A stretch of DNA of 64,000 nt from Hydractinia symbiolongicarpus (GCF_029227915.1 NC_079883.1:23436001-23500000), one strand, 5' to 3'; counted from the first letter of the stretch, positions 24,389 through 37,239 are shown. Notes: generated by a model from the sequence alone, not told the origin. A program made the numbers and translations.

Positions 24389-27190
24389 TCAAGATTCGAT
24401 TTCCTTTCGCAGTTTACTTCTCATTTCCAATATTTTTTCCAAATCTTTCAACCTCAGAACGTCAGCCATAGAATAATTGCAACTATAAACCGCTTTCTTC
24501 GATGTAATCTTATATCGCTTGCTCGTTCTACACGCTTCAAGCATTTTCGCGCCGTTCTGAACAGCGTCCTCCGGATCATAGAATGCTGGGAACAATTTGG
24601 CGTGCCACAAATTTAACAGAACACAGTCTTCTGACCACGGATCCTAAAGTATAAAAATTATAACAAGAACGTTTTGATTAAGCGCCTTAACGATAAAAGG
24701 GTCAGTAAAAATTTTAGTTAGTAAAAAGATTGCACAAAGTCACTTGCATGAAGTTTAGTCACTTTTTTGCTGACTAATTTAGAAAACAAATCAAAGGAAT
24801 TTTTTAACAAATTCCTTTATATAACAATTTCTAGAAACTGAAGATATCCAACTTCGGTATTTAATGTTTCCAAAAAAAGGAAAAGACAAAAACGGTGAAA
24901 AAAACCTAATCAGCAAAAAGGAATACTTATTGCCTGTCTATTTGTTGACCTAAGTATACCAAGTTCTTTATTTAAAAAACGGGGGTCTTTCATTCTACTT
25001 ACTTGCAACAAATTCAATTTGTCCAAAGCTTCATTAAATGGCAGTCCAGCGTACTTCAAACTTTTCGTATCACTTCGGCTGTTGCAGCACTTTTTCAAAT
25101 TGTCCTCCACGCCAAATGCGACAGTAACATATAGAGGGTAATCCTCGTCACGAATGACCACTGTATGTAGAAATGACTTGGCAGGTACCCGGACACCAGA
25201 TGGGAAAATATTATTACTAATGATGGACTCCATACCGATATCGTTTGCAAAATTCAGACTGGTGTATTCAATTACTACATTTTCGGTTAGACCAACAAGA
25301 TTTTTTAAACTTGAATGAAATATAACATTATTAGGCTTTAATGACTCCAACGATTTCGGACATTTTACCATTGCATGGTTCGAACAACCCATTTCATTTC
25401 TAAAAAAAACGACTTTAATGTATATATGATGAATTTGCATATAGCATGGTTAGGCATGTTACACTTGATCTGTCATAATTATGAAGCTTAAAACTTCATT
25501 TCTAAAATTTATGAGTGGGCAATTTCCATCTTTTACAAATGCAATATAAAATACAACCTTTTTCGTAAAGTTTACCAACAAGGTTAAAAATAAGATTCAG
25601 AGAATATTTATTTGGAAAATGTTTCGTTACTTTTAGATAATACAAAGAAGATAATCTTATACCTAAAACATTTATCCATGCAAAAGTTTTCGATGTATTC
25701 CTTTGTCGTTCCAATATGATAAAATTTAGATTTGTTTAACATTAAAACATGGTGTTCCGTGTTCTGCAAAATGTCAAATATCTCTTCTCTTGTTTTTATC
25801 AATTCTGGTAAAACTTGTGTCACGTTTTGGACATTCTTACAGTACTCTTTTGTTGCCTCTGGCCCCAACGCCTGCAAAAAATCACCGTATGCATCTATTT
25901 CACAATTTAGTCCATTTCTTTTACGATACCATTCCAACAGGAGGTGGGCAGCATCCATGTCCATAAAGTATGCGCTGTCTGAAAATACATATTCTTCACT
26001 ATCAGTTAGAAATACAGCTCCAGAAGCTCTCATGAATTCTTTTGACGGTTTATGGATAAATCTTCGACAATTTCCAACTGATGCAGAATCTTTTTTGAAA
26101 TTTTTTGCATACTAAAAATAGCATTTTTAGCATATATTTATTTATATACATATAAAATCTTACAAACGTGAGAAATTGAGTAGACAAAATGACACCAAAA
26201 GATATAAAATTACATTGTGCCATTAAAAGTAAACAAACCTAACATTTAATGTTGCAACTAGACTAAATTATTGACATACAATCTATTAGCAATAACTTAT
26301 GATCACTCAAAATAAAGCCCTTTACATGTTGTTACCTCTTCCAGATTCTCTAACACATGTACACCATGCGTAGTCCCAATTTCAATAGGAGAAGGATGAG
26401 CCAAAGATGTGAACCCAGGGCTATTAAAATTCCAGCCATCTCCTTGCAGTTCATAAAGTTCGATGCAGTCTGCACTGCTGACAAACACACCTGGTTTCAT
26501 TCTTGTTGGAAAGTCGATATACATTGCTAATTTGAATTCCAGCATTTGATAAATTGGATCTCCTTCAAAAGAAAATAAGCAGTTTTGTTATTAATAGACA
26601 AACTTCAAAATAAGATATAACTACAAATGTTGCTCACAATATTAAATAAATTTGTTTTTTCATGGGCTTTTTTGTAGGAAGCTTAATAAGACTGCTAAGT
26701 TAAAAATATAAAAATTTATAGATCAAACCTGAAAAATTGTACTCTTACCCATTGGAAGTGCTGTAAATATTTTTCCCAACAAACTTGCTGATGGTAGTCT
26801 TTGGCTATACCCTCCTGATAGCAGTATAAGAACTTTAAGAGTTTTCAATTTTTTATTGTAAATTTTTTCTAACTCATCTAAGACAGCAATGACACCTCCA
26901 CCATTTCCAACCTTAACACCAACAGGGTCATGAACCACATGGTAGGCAGGAGAGAGTGGTAACTCCTTCCTCGATTGTTTATCTGCAAGTTGTGTTTCAT
27001 AAGCTTTTTTTTGAGCGTCATCCAAAGCACTTAATACAACGACATCCCAAAATGGATGCTCACAAGTCTTGCCTCGTATGTTTTCAAACTTTTTACATTT
27101 ATCCAATGTAGCTGTTCTTAATTCACTTGAAAGAACATTGACTTTACTATCAATAACATTGTCTGAGTATGTATCCTTTTTGGAATCCAT
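24389..27190 (-). CDS. FPGT: fucose-1-phosphate guanylyltransferase (589 aa)
   Basis: Five exons on the minus strand: 27190-26749, 26562-26336, 26111-25663, 25399-25003, 24643-24389, totalling 1770 nt with consistent phases. The enzyme converts L-fucose-1-phosphate and GTP to GDP-fucose in the cytosolic fucose salvage pathway. Recognised from colinear similarity to human FPGT as I know it (about 590-600 residues): the GNGGG loop (residues 95-99), SGGYSQRLP (125-133) and GKIFTALP (139-146) of the nucleotidyltransferase fold; LAMYIDFP and the GTTHGV segment in exon 2; CEIDAYGDFLQALGP and SKFYHIGTT in exon 3; a C-terminal left-handed beta-helix-like part with TVAFGVEDNLKK in exon 4. No frameshifts or lost motifs seen. 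Start chosen at the only upstream Met, giving an N-terminus of usual length. The neighbouring PDZ gene is convergent. I saw no fucokinase partner in the window. Confidence 0.95.
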
Positions 27191-28254
27191 GTTATATATA
27201 TTAGTTTATTTGATATATATACTGCAGAAAAATAACCTTTATTACTGAATATATACTTTACTTAATATAATTAATATTTTATAAATCATATACAAAAAAA
27301 CAAGTAACAACATAGGGCATATAATTCTGCCACATCATTTTTACTCAAACATATACAATTTGATTGTTTTGTTTGTGATTGAGCATAGTAAGGAAGAAAA
27401 TTAAAGTTACCATGGTGAAGATAATTAGATATTAAGTATTTTCATTAAAATAAAAAAGAATTTTAAGCAATATATATGATTTATAAATCTCAAATTGTTG
27501 TTGTAGAACATCAGGAAATTAAATAAATAATTAGACCAAATTTTTCATCTTATGGAAAAAAGTATGAAGTAAATATGAAATATTTTTTGTTTAATTAAGT
27601 TTTATTACAGTTCCTATTTTTAACCCAAGTTTAACCTGGAGGTTATTTATATTACAAATTTGTGCTTTGTTAGATTCAAAAAAAAGGCAATGCAATACTC
27701 TTTTTGCATAACTTTTTAAAAATATATAGCTATATAAACAAATTATTGGCTATATATTTTTAGGTAGATTAGATGAAAATGTTTACATAAATCTCAATAT
27801 TTTATTAACAAATAGTTTTTTGTTATTTATTTATTTATTTTTGTTGAAATGCTAAACAAATCAAAAAATTCATTTGTTAATTTGTGTATAACTATTTGTT
27901 ATTGACGTTTCTTAATATCATGCCATGGCATATTAAATAAAGGCAGGTGAAGAAGCTATAAAAGAACTATAGTGAAGCCAGAGTTTACTGGCAAAAATTA
28001 GCTAAATAAAGAAAACCTCAATAGTCATGACAGCTAACATGCTGAGAACAGGAGGTCTTGTAAGCTGTAGCTATAGTTAGCTAATGAAAAAAACCCTAAA
28101 AGACCAACTTTTTAGCTAGCTAGCTATAGCTACTATATAACGCCCACAGCTACACATATTACTTCCAACATCCAATCAATTAACATTATCTTATCAGTTC
28201 AGTCAGCTCACAACTCCTGATACACTCAGATTAAAGCTTTGCCAGGTAAGGTTA

Positions 28255-28283
28255 ACTAGTTAGCTAGCTAGCTAGCTAGCTAG
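28255..28283. repeat. TAGC microsatellite
   Basis: About seven TAGC units. Shorter runs of the same tetranucleotide occur at 28120, 30520 and 36990, so this motif is common in the region. Confidence 0.8.
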
Positions 28284-28943
28284 TTATATAATCAGACAAA
28301 CTTCTTTTATGCAATTTTTGAGTGCCACCCCCTCTGGAATAAATTTACTAGTCAAGTTTGAGTTGGCGAGAGGCCACCCCAGCAATCAATATCAACGTAT
28401 AAATAAAAATATTATATATTTATATTACACATTTATTTTATACATATCTTTCATCCCAACAGCACATTGTTGTACGTTTGTTTACCAAAATTTTTGCAAC
28501 CACAGGGTCAGGAAAAAAATGCTCCCCAATAATCATTCGGCAAGGGTTAAAATTGCTGAATTGAACTTTCGTGATTTTTGAAAAGGCATGATCGCGAAAG
28601 TTCATTCCCTCAGAATATAGGCCATTTGCGAAAGTTAAATTTTGCGAATTTCTATCTGTTCCGTCAAATTTCTTTTGGGGTAAAGAAAGGTGCTTTTATA
28701 GCATTTTATTATTCTTATTTTTCAAGGTTTCGCGTAATATATAATCGCTAACTAACTCATTGGATAGGATTAAAACCATGTGTTTTTCTTAAACGCTGTT
28801 GACAGTCCTTCAAATTGGCCACTTTAAATGCTTTGAATTTGAAACATAACGGGAACAAGCACTCGTTATAATAGAAAGTTTGAGTTATCTAAAAAAAATA
28901 GGCTCGGGGGGGGAGGGAGGGGGGCGAAAAATGGGTCGAGGTA

Positions 28944-29766
28944 AGGTGGTTTACCACCAAATAATGTCTAAATTTCAAGAATTGTCTTTTTACCTGCTTT
29001 CTGACAGCAAATTCATCTTAGAATACCGTGGCAAGTAGTTCTTACAAATTTCGGTTTTTATTGCGCAATCTGGCACTTTCTGCATCCAACCGCAAATATA
29101 AGTGCATAGCAACGCCCATAGCAACCATTTTCGCAATTTTTAGACAGCTTTCTTGCCCCTCCGTCGATGTTTAATGCTTTTCAAAAGCTGGATGATACTT
29201 TAGGGCTTCCTAAGACAATATTTATATAAGTTAAGAATGTCCATGAAATAATCTTTAAACACGATTTTTGCTGTTTAAGTTCGGAATCCACGCGAAGCAA
29301 GAATTCTCAAGGATCAAGCACACATGCTTTACAATTTCATCTGTCGATGCAGACATTAACGCTACCTAGTACTTAACTGCAACCGATTTTCAAATCAAAG
29401 TTTTGTCTTTCAGTTATCTTGTCCAGTTTCGCCCTGTTTTAGCATTTTTTCCGTCCAAGAAATACCGCATCAGAGTCGGTCTTATGCAAATGCATTTCAC
29501 TCAATCACTACACATGACCCTTAAGAAACATACGCGGCCAAAAATGCGCTTCAAATAGTGCATGTTGTTCAGTTATTTTGTTTAGCGTCGAGCAGCAAAA
29601 TGTCATATTTTGCTCCTATTTTACCTAACAACGGGTAACCATGGCAACCAATCAACTAAATAGTAGACTTAATTTTGTCGTACTGTCGCGTACTATGATA
29701 TCCTCGTCAATTAACTTTAGAAAAGACAATCCTCTGTGATATAAGTTATTTGGTGGTAAGCCACCT
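28944..29766. mobile_element. non-autonomous DNA transposon with TA target site
   Basis: Terminal inverted repeats AGGTGGTTTACCACCAAATA (5') and the complement of TATTTGGTGGTAAGCCACCT (3') differ at one position and are flanked by TA (28942-28943 and 29767-29768). The terminus is itself self-complementary (GGTGG/CCACC). The 823-bp interior has no coding frame. Tc1/mariner-type target choice is consistent but unproven. Confidence 0.75.
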
Positions 29767-30302
29767 TAACGAAAGTTCGAGTTTGCCGAGGTTCGAGTTA
29801 CCGGGAGCTAACTTTATAGCTCGTGCTTATTGTCAAAAATTTTAACACGTGGAAAACAACAGAAGAATGAATCAAGTTTGCCGTTAAATTTTATTGCAAG
29901 TAGAATTTTTCAAATGGAGTAGATTGATGGAAAGTATGTGGTTTTACAGCAACCAAACTCAGCAGTCATTGGGGTCGAGTTCGAGTTCCTTTACACCGAT
30001 GTAGGAATAAACGGTTGAAATTCTGATGGTAGTAATTGGACTCGAAGCCCCTTTGATTGGCCTTGACTGGATCATTAAATTTAGGAGAGGATCACCACTT
30101 CCTGTCTAAGAAATAACTCTGCTTATGGAAAGGTTTACATTCCGCTTAAGACACAATGAAGATGTAATAATAGGTGACATATACCCTGTTCCAGGCTGAT
30201 TTGCCAAAAATATTACAGCAACAAACGTGTTATTTCCTCTCGTTTACTCTATTCTGTTTTAAAAATTCGATGTAGTTATCAAAAAATCTAGTGGAACATT
30301 AA

Positions 30303-30751
30303 GGGGGCCACGAAATGGCTATTGGTTTTTGACTTTAGTGACTTACATGAAAGTCGAGCTAATGGCAGTGGAAAAGTTTATGATCACTAGGGTAAACACA
30401 ACAACATAAATCATCTTAAATATCATATTGGGTACCCAAGTATAACTGACAATGACAGAAAAGTTCCCTACATGTATTGGATATCCATGCTTTTAATAAA
30501 ATAAACTTCAAACCTTTTGAACTAGCTAGCTAGCTATATCCTTCGAAATTTTGAATAGAAACATATTGTACATAAAAAGCCAGTCTAAGCAACAACAACG
30601 ACTTTAAAATCTTTTAAAAGTAGCAAATTCATCATAAAAATTAATTACCTATAAACAGACTGTCTAGATGTCTATGTATTTCTTGCACCTTGACATTTGG
30701 AGTGGTCCGTTTATTACACGCTATTCTTCATTGAATCGTTTCGTGGCCCCT
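30303..30751. mobile_element. MITE with TTAA target site
   Basis: GGGGGCCACGAAATGG at the 5' end and CGTTTCGTGGCCCC at the 3' end are inverted repeats, each bounded by TTAA (30299-30302 and 30752-30755). The first 90 bp recur inverted at 55309-55403 in MCM8 intron 6, and a shrunken relative is at 59731-59793. Confidence 0.7.
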
Positions 30752-32312
30752 TTAATTGTTAGTTCTTTCTGCATTTGTTATAAAATAAGAAATTGTTATT
30801 TCATCCGGTGTTCCTAGGGAAGATAGAGTGTTCCATATATATTCTATATTTTCATTCACAAACTGTCGACAAAACTATCAAACGTATTAATTCATCTTAA
30901 ATGTGTTTTTAATAAATAAGTCGGTTTTGACAAAATAAAAACATTTTAATAATTTAAATTCGAGAAAGTGGGTCTAAATTTACATTTTAATATAAAAATT
31001 ACTTAATTATGATTTTCCAAAAACATTTTCCAAAAGCAAAAAAGGGGACTGGCTGTTTTCTAGCAGAATATTCTAAAATCAATAAAACTTTTACACATGT
31101 CACATGGAAATCAATTTTGTCTTTTAGCGAGTGTCTAAAATAAAGTGTCGTTGCAATGGCAAACCGTGGTTTCGGCGTTGCGAAAAAAAATTGTCAAACC
31201 TCTAGATATCCGGAAAATGGATTGAAGTCCAACAGAATTAATTCTAAATCAACTGTTATATTTCTTATGGAAAGGTTATCACAAGGTGCGTTCCATTTGT
31301 TAGACAGATAAAGCCTTTGATTGAGAACAATTTTAAAACTCGTTGTTAAAACTTTCTAACATTTATGTGGCTTCTTGTCATAAAACAAAATTGACAACAG
31401 CAATAACAATGATTAATTTCCCGCGACTTTCCCTGTACACAAATTTAACAAGCAATAACTTTCACTGTGGCTTTGCAACTTGTCACGGTAAATTTAACTT
31501 TAAACTTTATCATATCCATTTGTTACACACAAACAACCGAAAGTGACATGGGTGAATGATTAGAAATCGAAAGTTTTTGGTAATAAATGTCATTACCAGG
31601 TGCTAAAATTATAGTCTTATTTTACACAGTAGGGTTTGTTGGAAATTAAAAAGAAATAGTTGATATGAAAAATACAACAAAATACATTTTAATTTGATGG
31701 GTTTGTTGTTATTTTTCCCCGAAATAACGAAAACAGCAATGTTAGTCGTAGGGGGATTCGTAGGAATATCCAAAGAGCAGAGAATATCAAATAAGTAATT
31801 TAAGTGGAATCTGTATATAAGTCGTTTAAAAATTTATCAATGTTTATCACTGTAGTATGGCAAAGCGAGACTTGTCTCACTTGCCTCATTGTGTATACAA
31901 AGAAGAGCACGTGTTGTAAACACAGATGTCAATGGACCGTAACACACGCAGAAATATTGTAGTTTTTTATCTCACTCGGTGTGTACACACACAAACACAT
32001 CTTAGCTTACACCTCAACCAAGGAAGTTTAATTGAAACCTGTCAATTCCAACATTTTAAACACTAAAAGATTTTCGTGAAATGACAATATATTGATTATA
32101 CAGTATTTTTCAAAGTGTTTATGCATTCGCATTTTCCTCGTTAATGCTAGTTTGTTTACAGTAAACAAACACACGTAATAAACAATAATCTTAAATAATG
32201 TAAGGTTAGTGTTTTTTGTGCAACATTTATACAGAAAAAGAGGAAGGTAGAAAAACATTGGGAACTGCTATACAAATGAAGGAATGTGGGGCATAGATCA
32301 GCAAGAGAAAAC

Positions 32313-35312
32313 ATGTGGTTGAATTTGTTAGCCGCGTATCTTGCTCTTGTTGCATCTCAAATAATTTATATTGAAGGCGGAATTTACAAAGCAGATGATA
32401 ACTTACCTAATGGAGTTGTAACGAAATATTTTAAAGGTAAATCTCAGGTAAGCTGCGTGTTGAAATGTGAGAGAGATGGAGATTGTGACAGAATCATCTT
32501 TAAACTCAGAAATCAGCAGATGAGAAGTGGTGAGTGTTGGTTTGTGAAATTGGACACTACAGAAATGAGTGAAGTTGGACAAAACTTGGAGAAAGATGAA
32601 CACGTTAAAAGTTATAAAAAGGTAGGTTAGGTACTATCAGAAAACAGGCAGTATCAAAGTAAGAAACAAATTATACGCTGTAGACGTAATATTAATTGAA
32701 ACAAGACGTATGATATACGCAAACAACCTCGCGAATAAAGTTTACAAAAAGCTGTCTATCAAATTGGGATTTTTGTTACGAAGTTAGACACGACATATTT
32801 TACTATTCAGATACGCAATAATATTCGTTACACACTTATTTTTCAAAATTGATTTGTGAGACCTTCCTGAACGGAAAATTCCTCGAACTTTTAATTTTCG
32901 ATGGGTCCGTCTTGGGTGAACCGACTGACAGGAAGAAGAAAGACCACAAACCCCAAAATTTGCGAAATTCATTAATTCAGTTAATTCTGCCTACATTCAC
33001 TTTTAAAAAGTTTGGTGGAAACACCTTTATTTACTAGTTAGTTAAACAAGTGTTTTGAACACTTGTCTTATCTTTTTAAAAAAGAAAAAAAAAGTAAAAA
33101 TAGTTACCAAGATGAGATTCGAACACACGACGACTCCCGTGTCGGTGCTCAGAGAGGCAAAAATTTCCATTCTTGTAGGACACATTTGCGTTTTAATACA
33201 AGCTCACGAGCTTGTAATTATTACCAAGAATAGCCTCTTCATAGTGTATTTACAGCTCTCATCTAAGCAATCTCCCAACTAAACAACAGCTTAATATGTC
33301 AAACCAGAAAGAATACGTTCACAGTTATGGTCTCTGGTATGACTGAGTCGGGGTTTGCTACCCAGCAGGCACACGACGTCGCTACGACGTCTCTGCGACG
33401 TTGGTGTGGCGGATGGGTAATAAGACCTGCACTTGAGATACTCTTGATTTGAAATTTGCGGCAATGACATAAAAACTCAATACAAACATGCACGGGTCAA
33501 ATTTGCGAATGACGTCATCAACACCGGTAATGACAACATAGATATGACACGGAGAAAAATTCAGCTTATAATACATACATTGGCTGGTATCTTAAGTGAC
33601 AGAACAATATCTAATACATACAGGTCAACTATTAAAACGATACAACGCAACAACACTGTTGCCTTTTTCTGAAGAAAGTCTGTTTTTAAAAATACACCTG
33701 CTAAGGGAAAACAATGACAAAAATCCCAAAAATCAAGAAATGCAAATATGTTTAGTTCTTTTTTCTATATCCTGGCTTTCTAAAATGCATATTAAAAGTT
33801 CTTAACTTGGTATGCCTTATCTTTCCTCCAAGGCCTAATTGAAAATGTCGCGGACGTTTTGACCCCTCTTTCGGTATAATCTAATACCAGTGTTTGTCAC
33901 GCAAAACATTACACCAAGTAGCATGATGCACGCAATGCGGTATAAGAAGGACGGGCGAACCTGTGGATTCTTCATGGACCGCCAACTAGTAGGGTTAAAT
34001 TACTCATAGAATTTTTATCTACATGCCACTCATATTTAACGGTGTTAGTTAAACATGTAGTCAACCTCGATCCCAAGAAAAGTTGTCTCTTTTTGCATAT
34101 CGGACGGCGAGACAAACATGGAACACTTTTTCGTCAGACCTATCAATAAGCGCAGCGCCGATGATAAACAAAAAGCCCTGGGAACGATGTTGATATGTAG
34201 TTAATTATTATAGCTAACAAATTATTATTGCTACTTGAATATTTTAGCTACCCATATGTGCTACAAAAACACCATGCAAATCTAGCAAATGTGTTGATAC
34301 GGATAACAACAAAGGATACAAATGTGAAAGCAAAGGTAACCTAGTCTAGCTTTCTACGCTTACTCTTATTTTCTTTGTTGTTTAACTTTTTGCTTCTTCG
34401 AATTTTAACCCTAAGGGCAAACAAAATTTACCAAGTCCGTCGATGATAGCTGTAGCTGTCAAAACGTAGCCTAAAATAAACTCGATTGTTCATAACATGA
34501 TAATATCTATAATATTCAATAAAAATTTACCTAACTGTAAAACATCATGATTGGTCAGCATAACTTTAACATACTTTCTCACATACTTAAGCTCACTTCA
34601 AGTTTTTAAATATCCAACATCGCTGATCAAAATTTATTTGCGTTCTGCAAAGGAAGAGAAAAAACGGTCAATGGATGTTACAAAAACAAATTTTCTTGCT
34701 CTCCATATATGTATTAACAATGAAGGTAGAAAAAAAAACATACAATGCCTGCCTAATAATTGCAAAAGGAAGAACATCAACAATCAACCCTCGTTAGTTC
34801 CTTGGATTTGAATGTGCAGAAAAGTGGACCCTCTTTAAAGTTTCCCATATTTTTTTATAGAACCTTGGGTGCAAATAACGCGCAACCTCTGTATTGGAGC
34901 AAAGCCTAATGAATATGGAATCTTTCAATTGCCAAGAGATGGAGTAATCACTAGTTTGAAGTTACAAAATGTAAATGGAACCGGTGTTACATGCCTTCCA
35001 AGTGCACCATTAACATTATGGGGCTGTGATTCGATTGATTATTACAACAAAGACAATATTGGTGTTGTGGTTACAGACAGCCAAAACACAATACTATACC
35101 CGTCTATGAAAAGGCATGTTAACAATGGCTTCTTTTCTATTCCTGGGTATAATGCCTATTCACCTTACGTGGTATTTAACTCAACGAACTACACTGCATA
35201 TGAAGGGCAGGAGTTAAGATTGCATTATGGTGAAACATTATTTCCTGTACCGAGTAACGACAACTCTGATTTCATCTGCGTTGATATCTTTGCAATAATA
35301 TTCGATTTGTAA
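32313..35312 (+). CDS. secreted PAN/apple-like and EGF-like protein (282 aa)
   Basis: Three exons: 32313-32621, 34248-34335, 34861-35312, totalling 849 nt. An ATG at 32313 opens a clear signal peptide (residues 1-16, MWLNLLAAYLALVASQ). Residues about 17-103 form a PAN/apple-like module with paired Cys (SCVLKCERDGDCD and GECWF). Exon 2 (104-132) is one short Cys-rich EGF-like repeat (CATKTPC, SSKCVDT, GYKCES). Exon 3 (133-282) is a beta-rich domain with four Cys, three N-glycosylation sequons (NGT, NST, NYT) and conserved-looking YPS, GYN, LRLHYGE and DNSDFICVDIFA segments. I have seen this type of C-terminal domain in uncharacterised cnidarian secreted proteins, but know no function for it. 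It is probably an extracellular matrix or mucus-type protein by inference. Confidence 0.8.
33871..33989 (+). mobile_element. Helitron-like miniature element, copy 4
   Basis: Begins TCGGTATAATCTAATACC, shares gacgggcgaacc with the other copies and ends GCCAACTAG. The 3' hairpin arms are mismatched, so this is an older copy. Confidence 0.5.
34062..34192. mobile_element. palindromic MITE with 9-bp target duplication
   Basis: Starts CAACCTCGATCCCA and ends CCTGGGAACGATGTTG. The flanks acatgtagt (34053-34061) and atatgtagt (34193-34201) match at 8 of 9 positions. Confidence 0.7.
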
Positions 35313-35711
35313 ACGAAGATGTTCATTGTTGGACACTCCTTGTGTCAATGACAGCATGTCTATTTTGTTGATGATAAATGTTTTATTGTGACTGTTGCAT
35401 GGTTATTTGGTTATTTACACAGGAACAATAACTGTGAAGAAGGACGTTTTCGCGATTTCGTCATTCTTGGTTTAAACTGCTAAAGTTGAGTCCCACACGA
35501 GTGTGAGGATGAAATAATACTTTTGTTGTATATAACCTTCATTCGCATTGTTTAAATTTTGCGTATTAATTGGTAACCAACTCTTTGAATTGGTTTTAAA
35601 CTGTTCTATCGTTTTGGCATTTTTTGGTATCTTCGCACCATGATTCAATTATTTATTTTATGTCGCTATGTTGGATCTGAAATTCTAGTTTTTGCTTAAT
35701 CCCCATAAAGT

Positions 35712-35717
35712 AATAAA
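35712..35717 (+). promoter_or_regulatory. candidate polyadenylation signal of the PAN-domain gene
   Basis: AATAAA 400 nt after the stop codon, in AT-rich 3' flank. Confidence 0.45.
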
Positions 35718-35798
35718 ATAATGACTTCTTTGAAACCCATTAATTAATTATCAGACATTTTTATTTGTACCTAACCAGTGCCGTAACTGCTTCCTACT

Positions 35799-35915
35799 AA
35801 AAAAAGAAAGAAAGAAAGAAAGAGGAAAAGAAAGAGAGAAAGAAAGATGGAAAGGAAGGAAGGGAATAACAGTAAAAAAGAGACACAGAGAGAAAGCCAG
35901 AGAGACAGAGAGAAA
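35799..35915. repeat. purine microsatellite (GAAA/GAGA)
   Basis: Over 100 nt almost purely A and G on the plus strand, mostly GAAA and AGAG units. The minus-strand reading frame through it is compositional. Confidence 0.85.
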
Positions 35916-36309
35916 TGAAAAACAGGGCATTTTCCGCCCACTTAGTTTTGTAAAATTTTAAAATTTTGCACTCGGCCCCACCATGGGGGCGCGTCAGGTA
36001 GCCACTATATAAAGCGGAATTCATATATGTTTTTTTCTATACAGGCCAGGAATGTTATTTTCGCAAAAAATCAAGTTTTTTAAAAAATGCAAAGTTTTTT
36101 TCAAGTTTTAAAAGCCGAGTTTTAAATAACGAGGACTCCGATGACAAAGGTCGAAATTATAAAATCAGAACGAAAAAAATAATGAGCCCGAAAAATGGCT
36201 CTAAAACTCTTACTCTAAAAACGGTTCCAAATAACCCGACATGTGGGGAAATCAGCTAAAAATCGAGAACAGAAGGGTTTGAATATCTTCGTACCAGAAA
36301 CTTCAAATT

Positions 36310-36545
36310 TCAAGACAAAAAACGAAGAGAAGAGTTATAAAATAATTTTGGTGAATTTTTTCTAGATAATATTTGATTATTTTGGCGAAAGTTTTTGTTC
36401 CCAAAAATGAAGATTTTGGAAAATTCGCGAAAGCTTTTATTGTAAAACTTCTTCCAGAAGTAAAATTCGCGAAAATTAACTTCGCGAAAATCCACTAGTT
36501 TTTTATCGTCGCGTATATTTCTGTCCGCGAAAATTTCTGCCCTAA
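36310..36545. repeat. TTCGCGAA-rich dispersed repeat
   Basis: Several TTCGCGAAA words in both orientations, ending gtccgcgaaaatttctgccc. A related patch is at 28530-28700. Probably a decayed DNA-element end; boundaries not determined. Confidence 0.4.
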
Positions 36546-37239
36546 ATTACGTGACCAAAGCACAATAGAATTAACCAATTAAAAAAGCGCGGTCTGTATT
36601 TTGACCGCAGAGAATTATGCTGGGTCTCCTGCCTAGTTATGTTTTAAAACTTCATATAATTTTGCAAGAAAGCCAAGAGCCTTACAATATGATGTTGGCA
36701 CATAAGCACAAAAACATCCCAAAAAAGTCACAAATCTCTCACGAACAGAATCTCTGCTGCATTCTAATATTTTTTGCAGGCTAGTCTAGCCAGAAAGAAG
36801 GGTTCAAAGTCCAACTTGCCCTGCCGCGATAAAAATTAAAGATGGTATCCTATTTCCGAAATCACTGCGAAATGGTCTTTGTAAAGTATTCTTTTGAAGT
36901 GTTGTTATTCTAACTAGTTTCTAAATTTTTCCAAGCTCACTCAATCTATGTCAAATACATAGTACAGGCAATCTTTCTTTTATTTATTAGCTAGCTAGCT
37001 AGCAGTGCTACCATATTTAATTCTTTTCTTATTTGACTTTAGACTAAAAATCTTGTTCTACAATAAAGCAATCTACACTACTATTTTATCAAAAGCAGTT
37101 TGTGTGAAATAAAGAATGTTCATGCATTTTAAAATATATAACTATAGACCTTTGAATGTTTACATTTTTAGATGTGCATATATACTTTACATGGCTAGCC
37201 TCACAAATATTTGAGGGATATACCCCGTCTATTATTTCA

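Larger units (their letters stand above)
27191..32312. other. intergenic region between divergent FPGT and the PAN-domain gene
   Basis: No gene recognised. Holds a TAGC/AGCT microsatellite (28255-28283), a degenerate TTCGCGAA-rich patch (28530-28700), a G-run (about 28904-28923), a TA-flanked MITE (28944-29766) and a TTAA-flanked MITE (30303-30751). Promoters of both flanking genes must lie here, but no core element was identifiable. Confidence 0.6.
32622..34247 (+). other. intron 1 of the PAN-domain gene
   Basis: Contains a Helitron-like unit (33871-33989), a palindromic MITE (34062-34192), and a weak tRNA-derived SINE candidate on the minus strand near 33090-33175 with a TTCGAATCTC B-box-like motif followed by a T-rich tract. 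No coding sequence recognised. Intron 2 (34336-34860) holds nothing recognised. Confidence 0.5.

Noticed and set aside
25732-26115. 127-residue plus-strand ORF
   Set aside because: Antisense shadow of FPGT exon 3.
33090-33175. Possible tRNA gene (TTCGAATCTC on the minus strand)
   Set aside because: Only a B-box-like motif is present; no acceptor stem or A box in correct spacing, so at most a SINE remnant.
36310-36495. Phe/Arg-rich minus-strand ORF
   Set aside because: Translation of the TTCGCGAA repeat; no domain.
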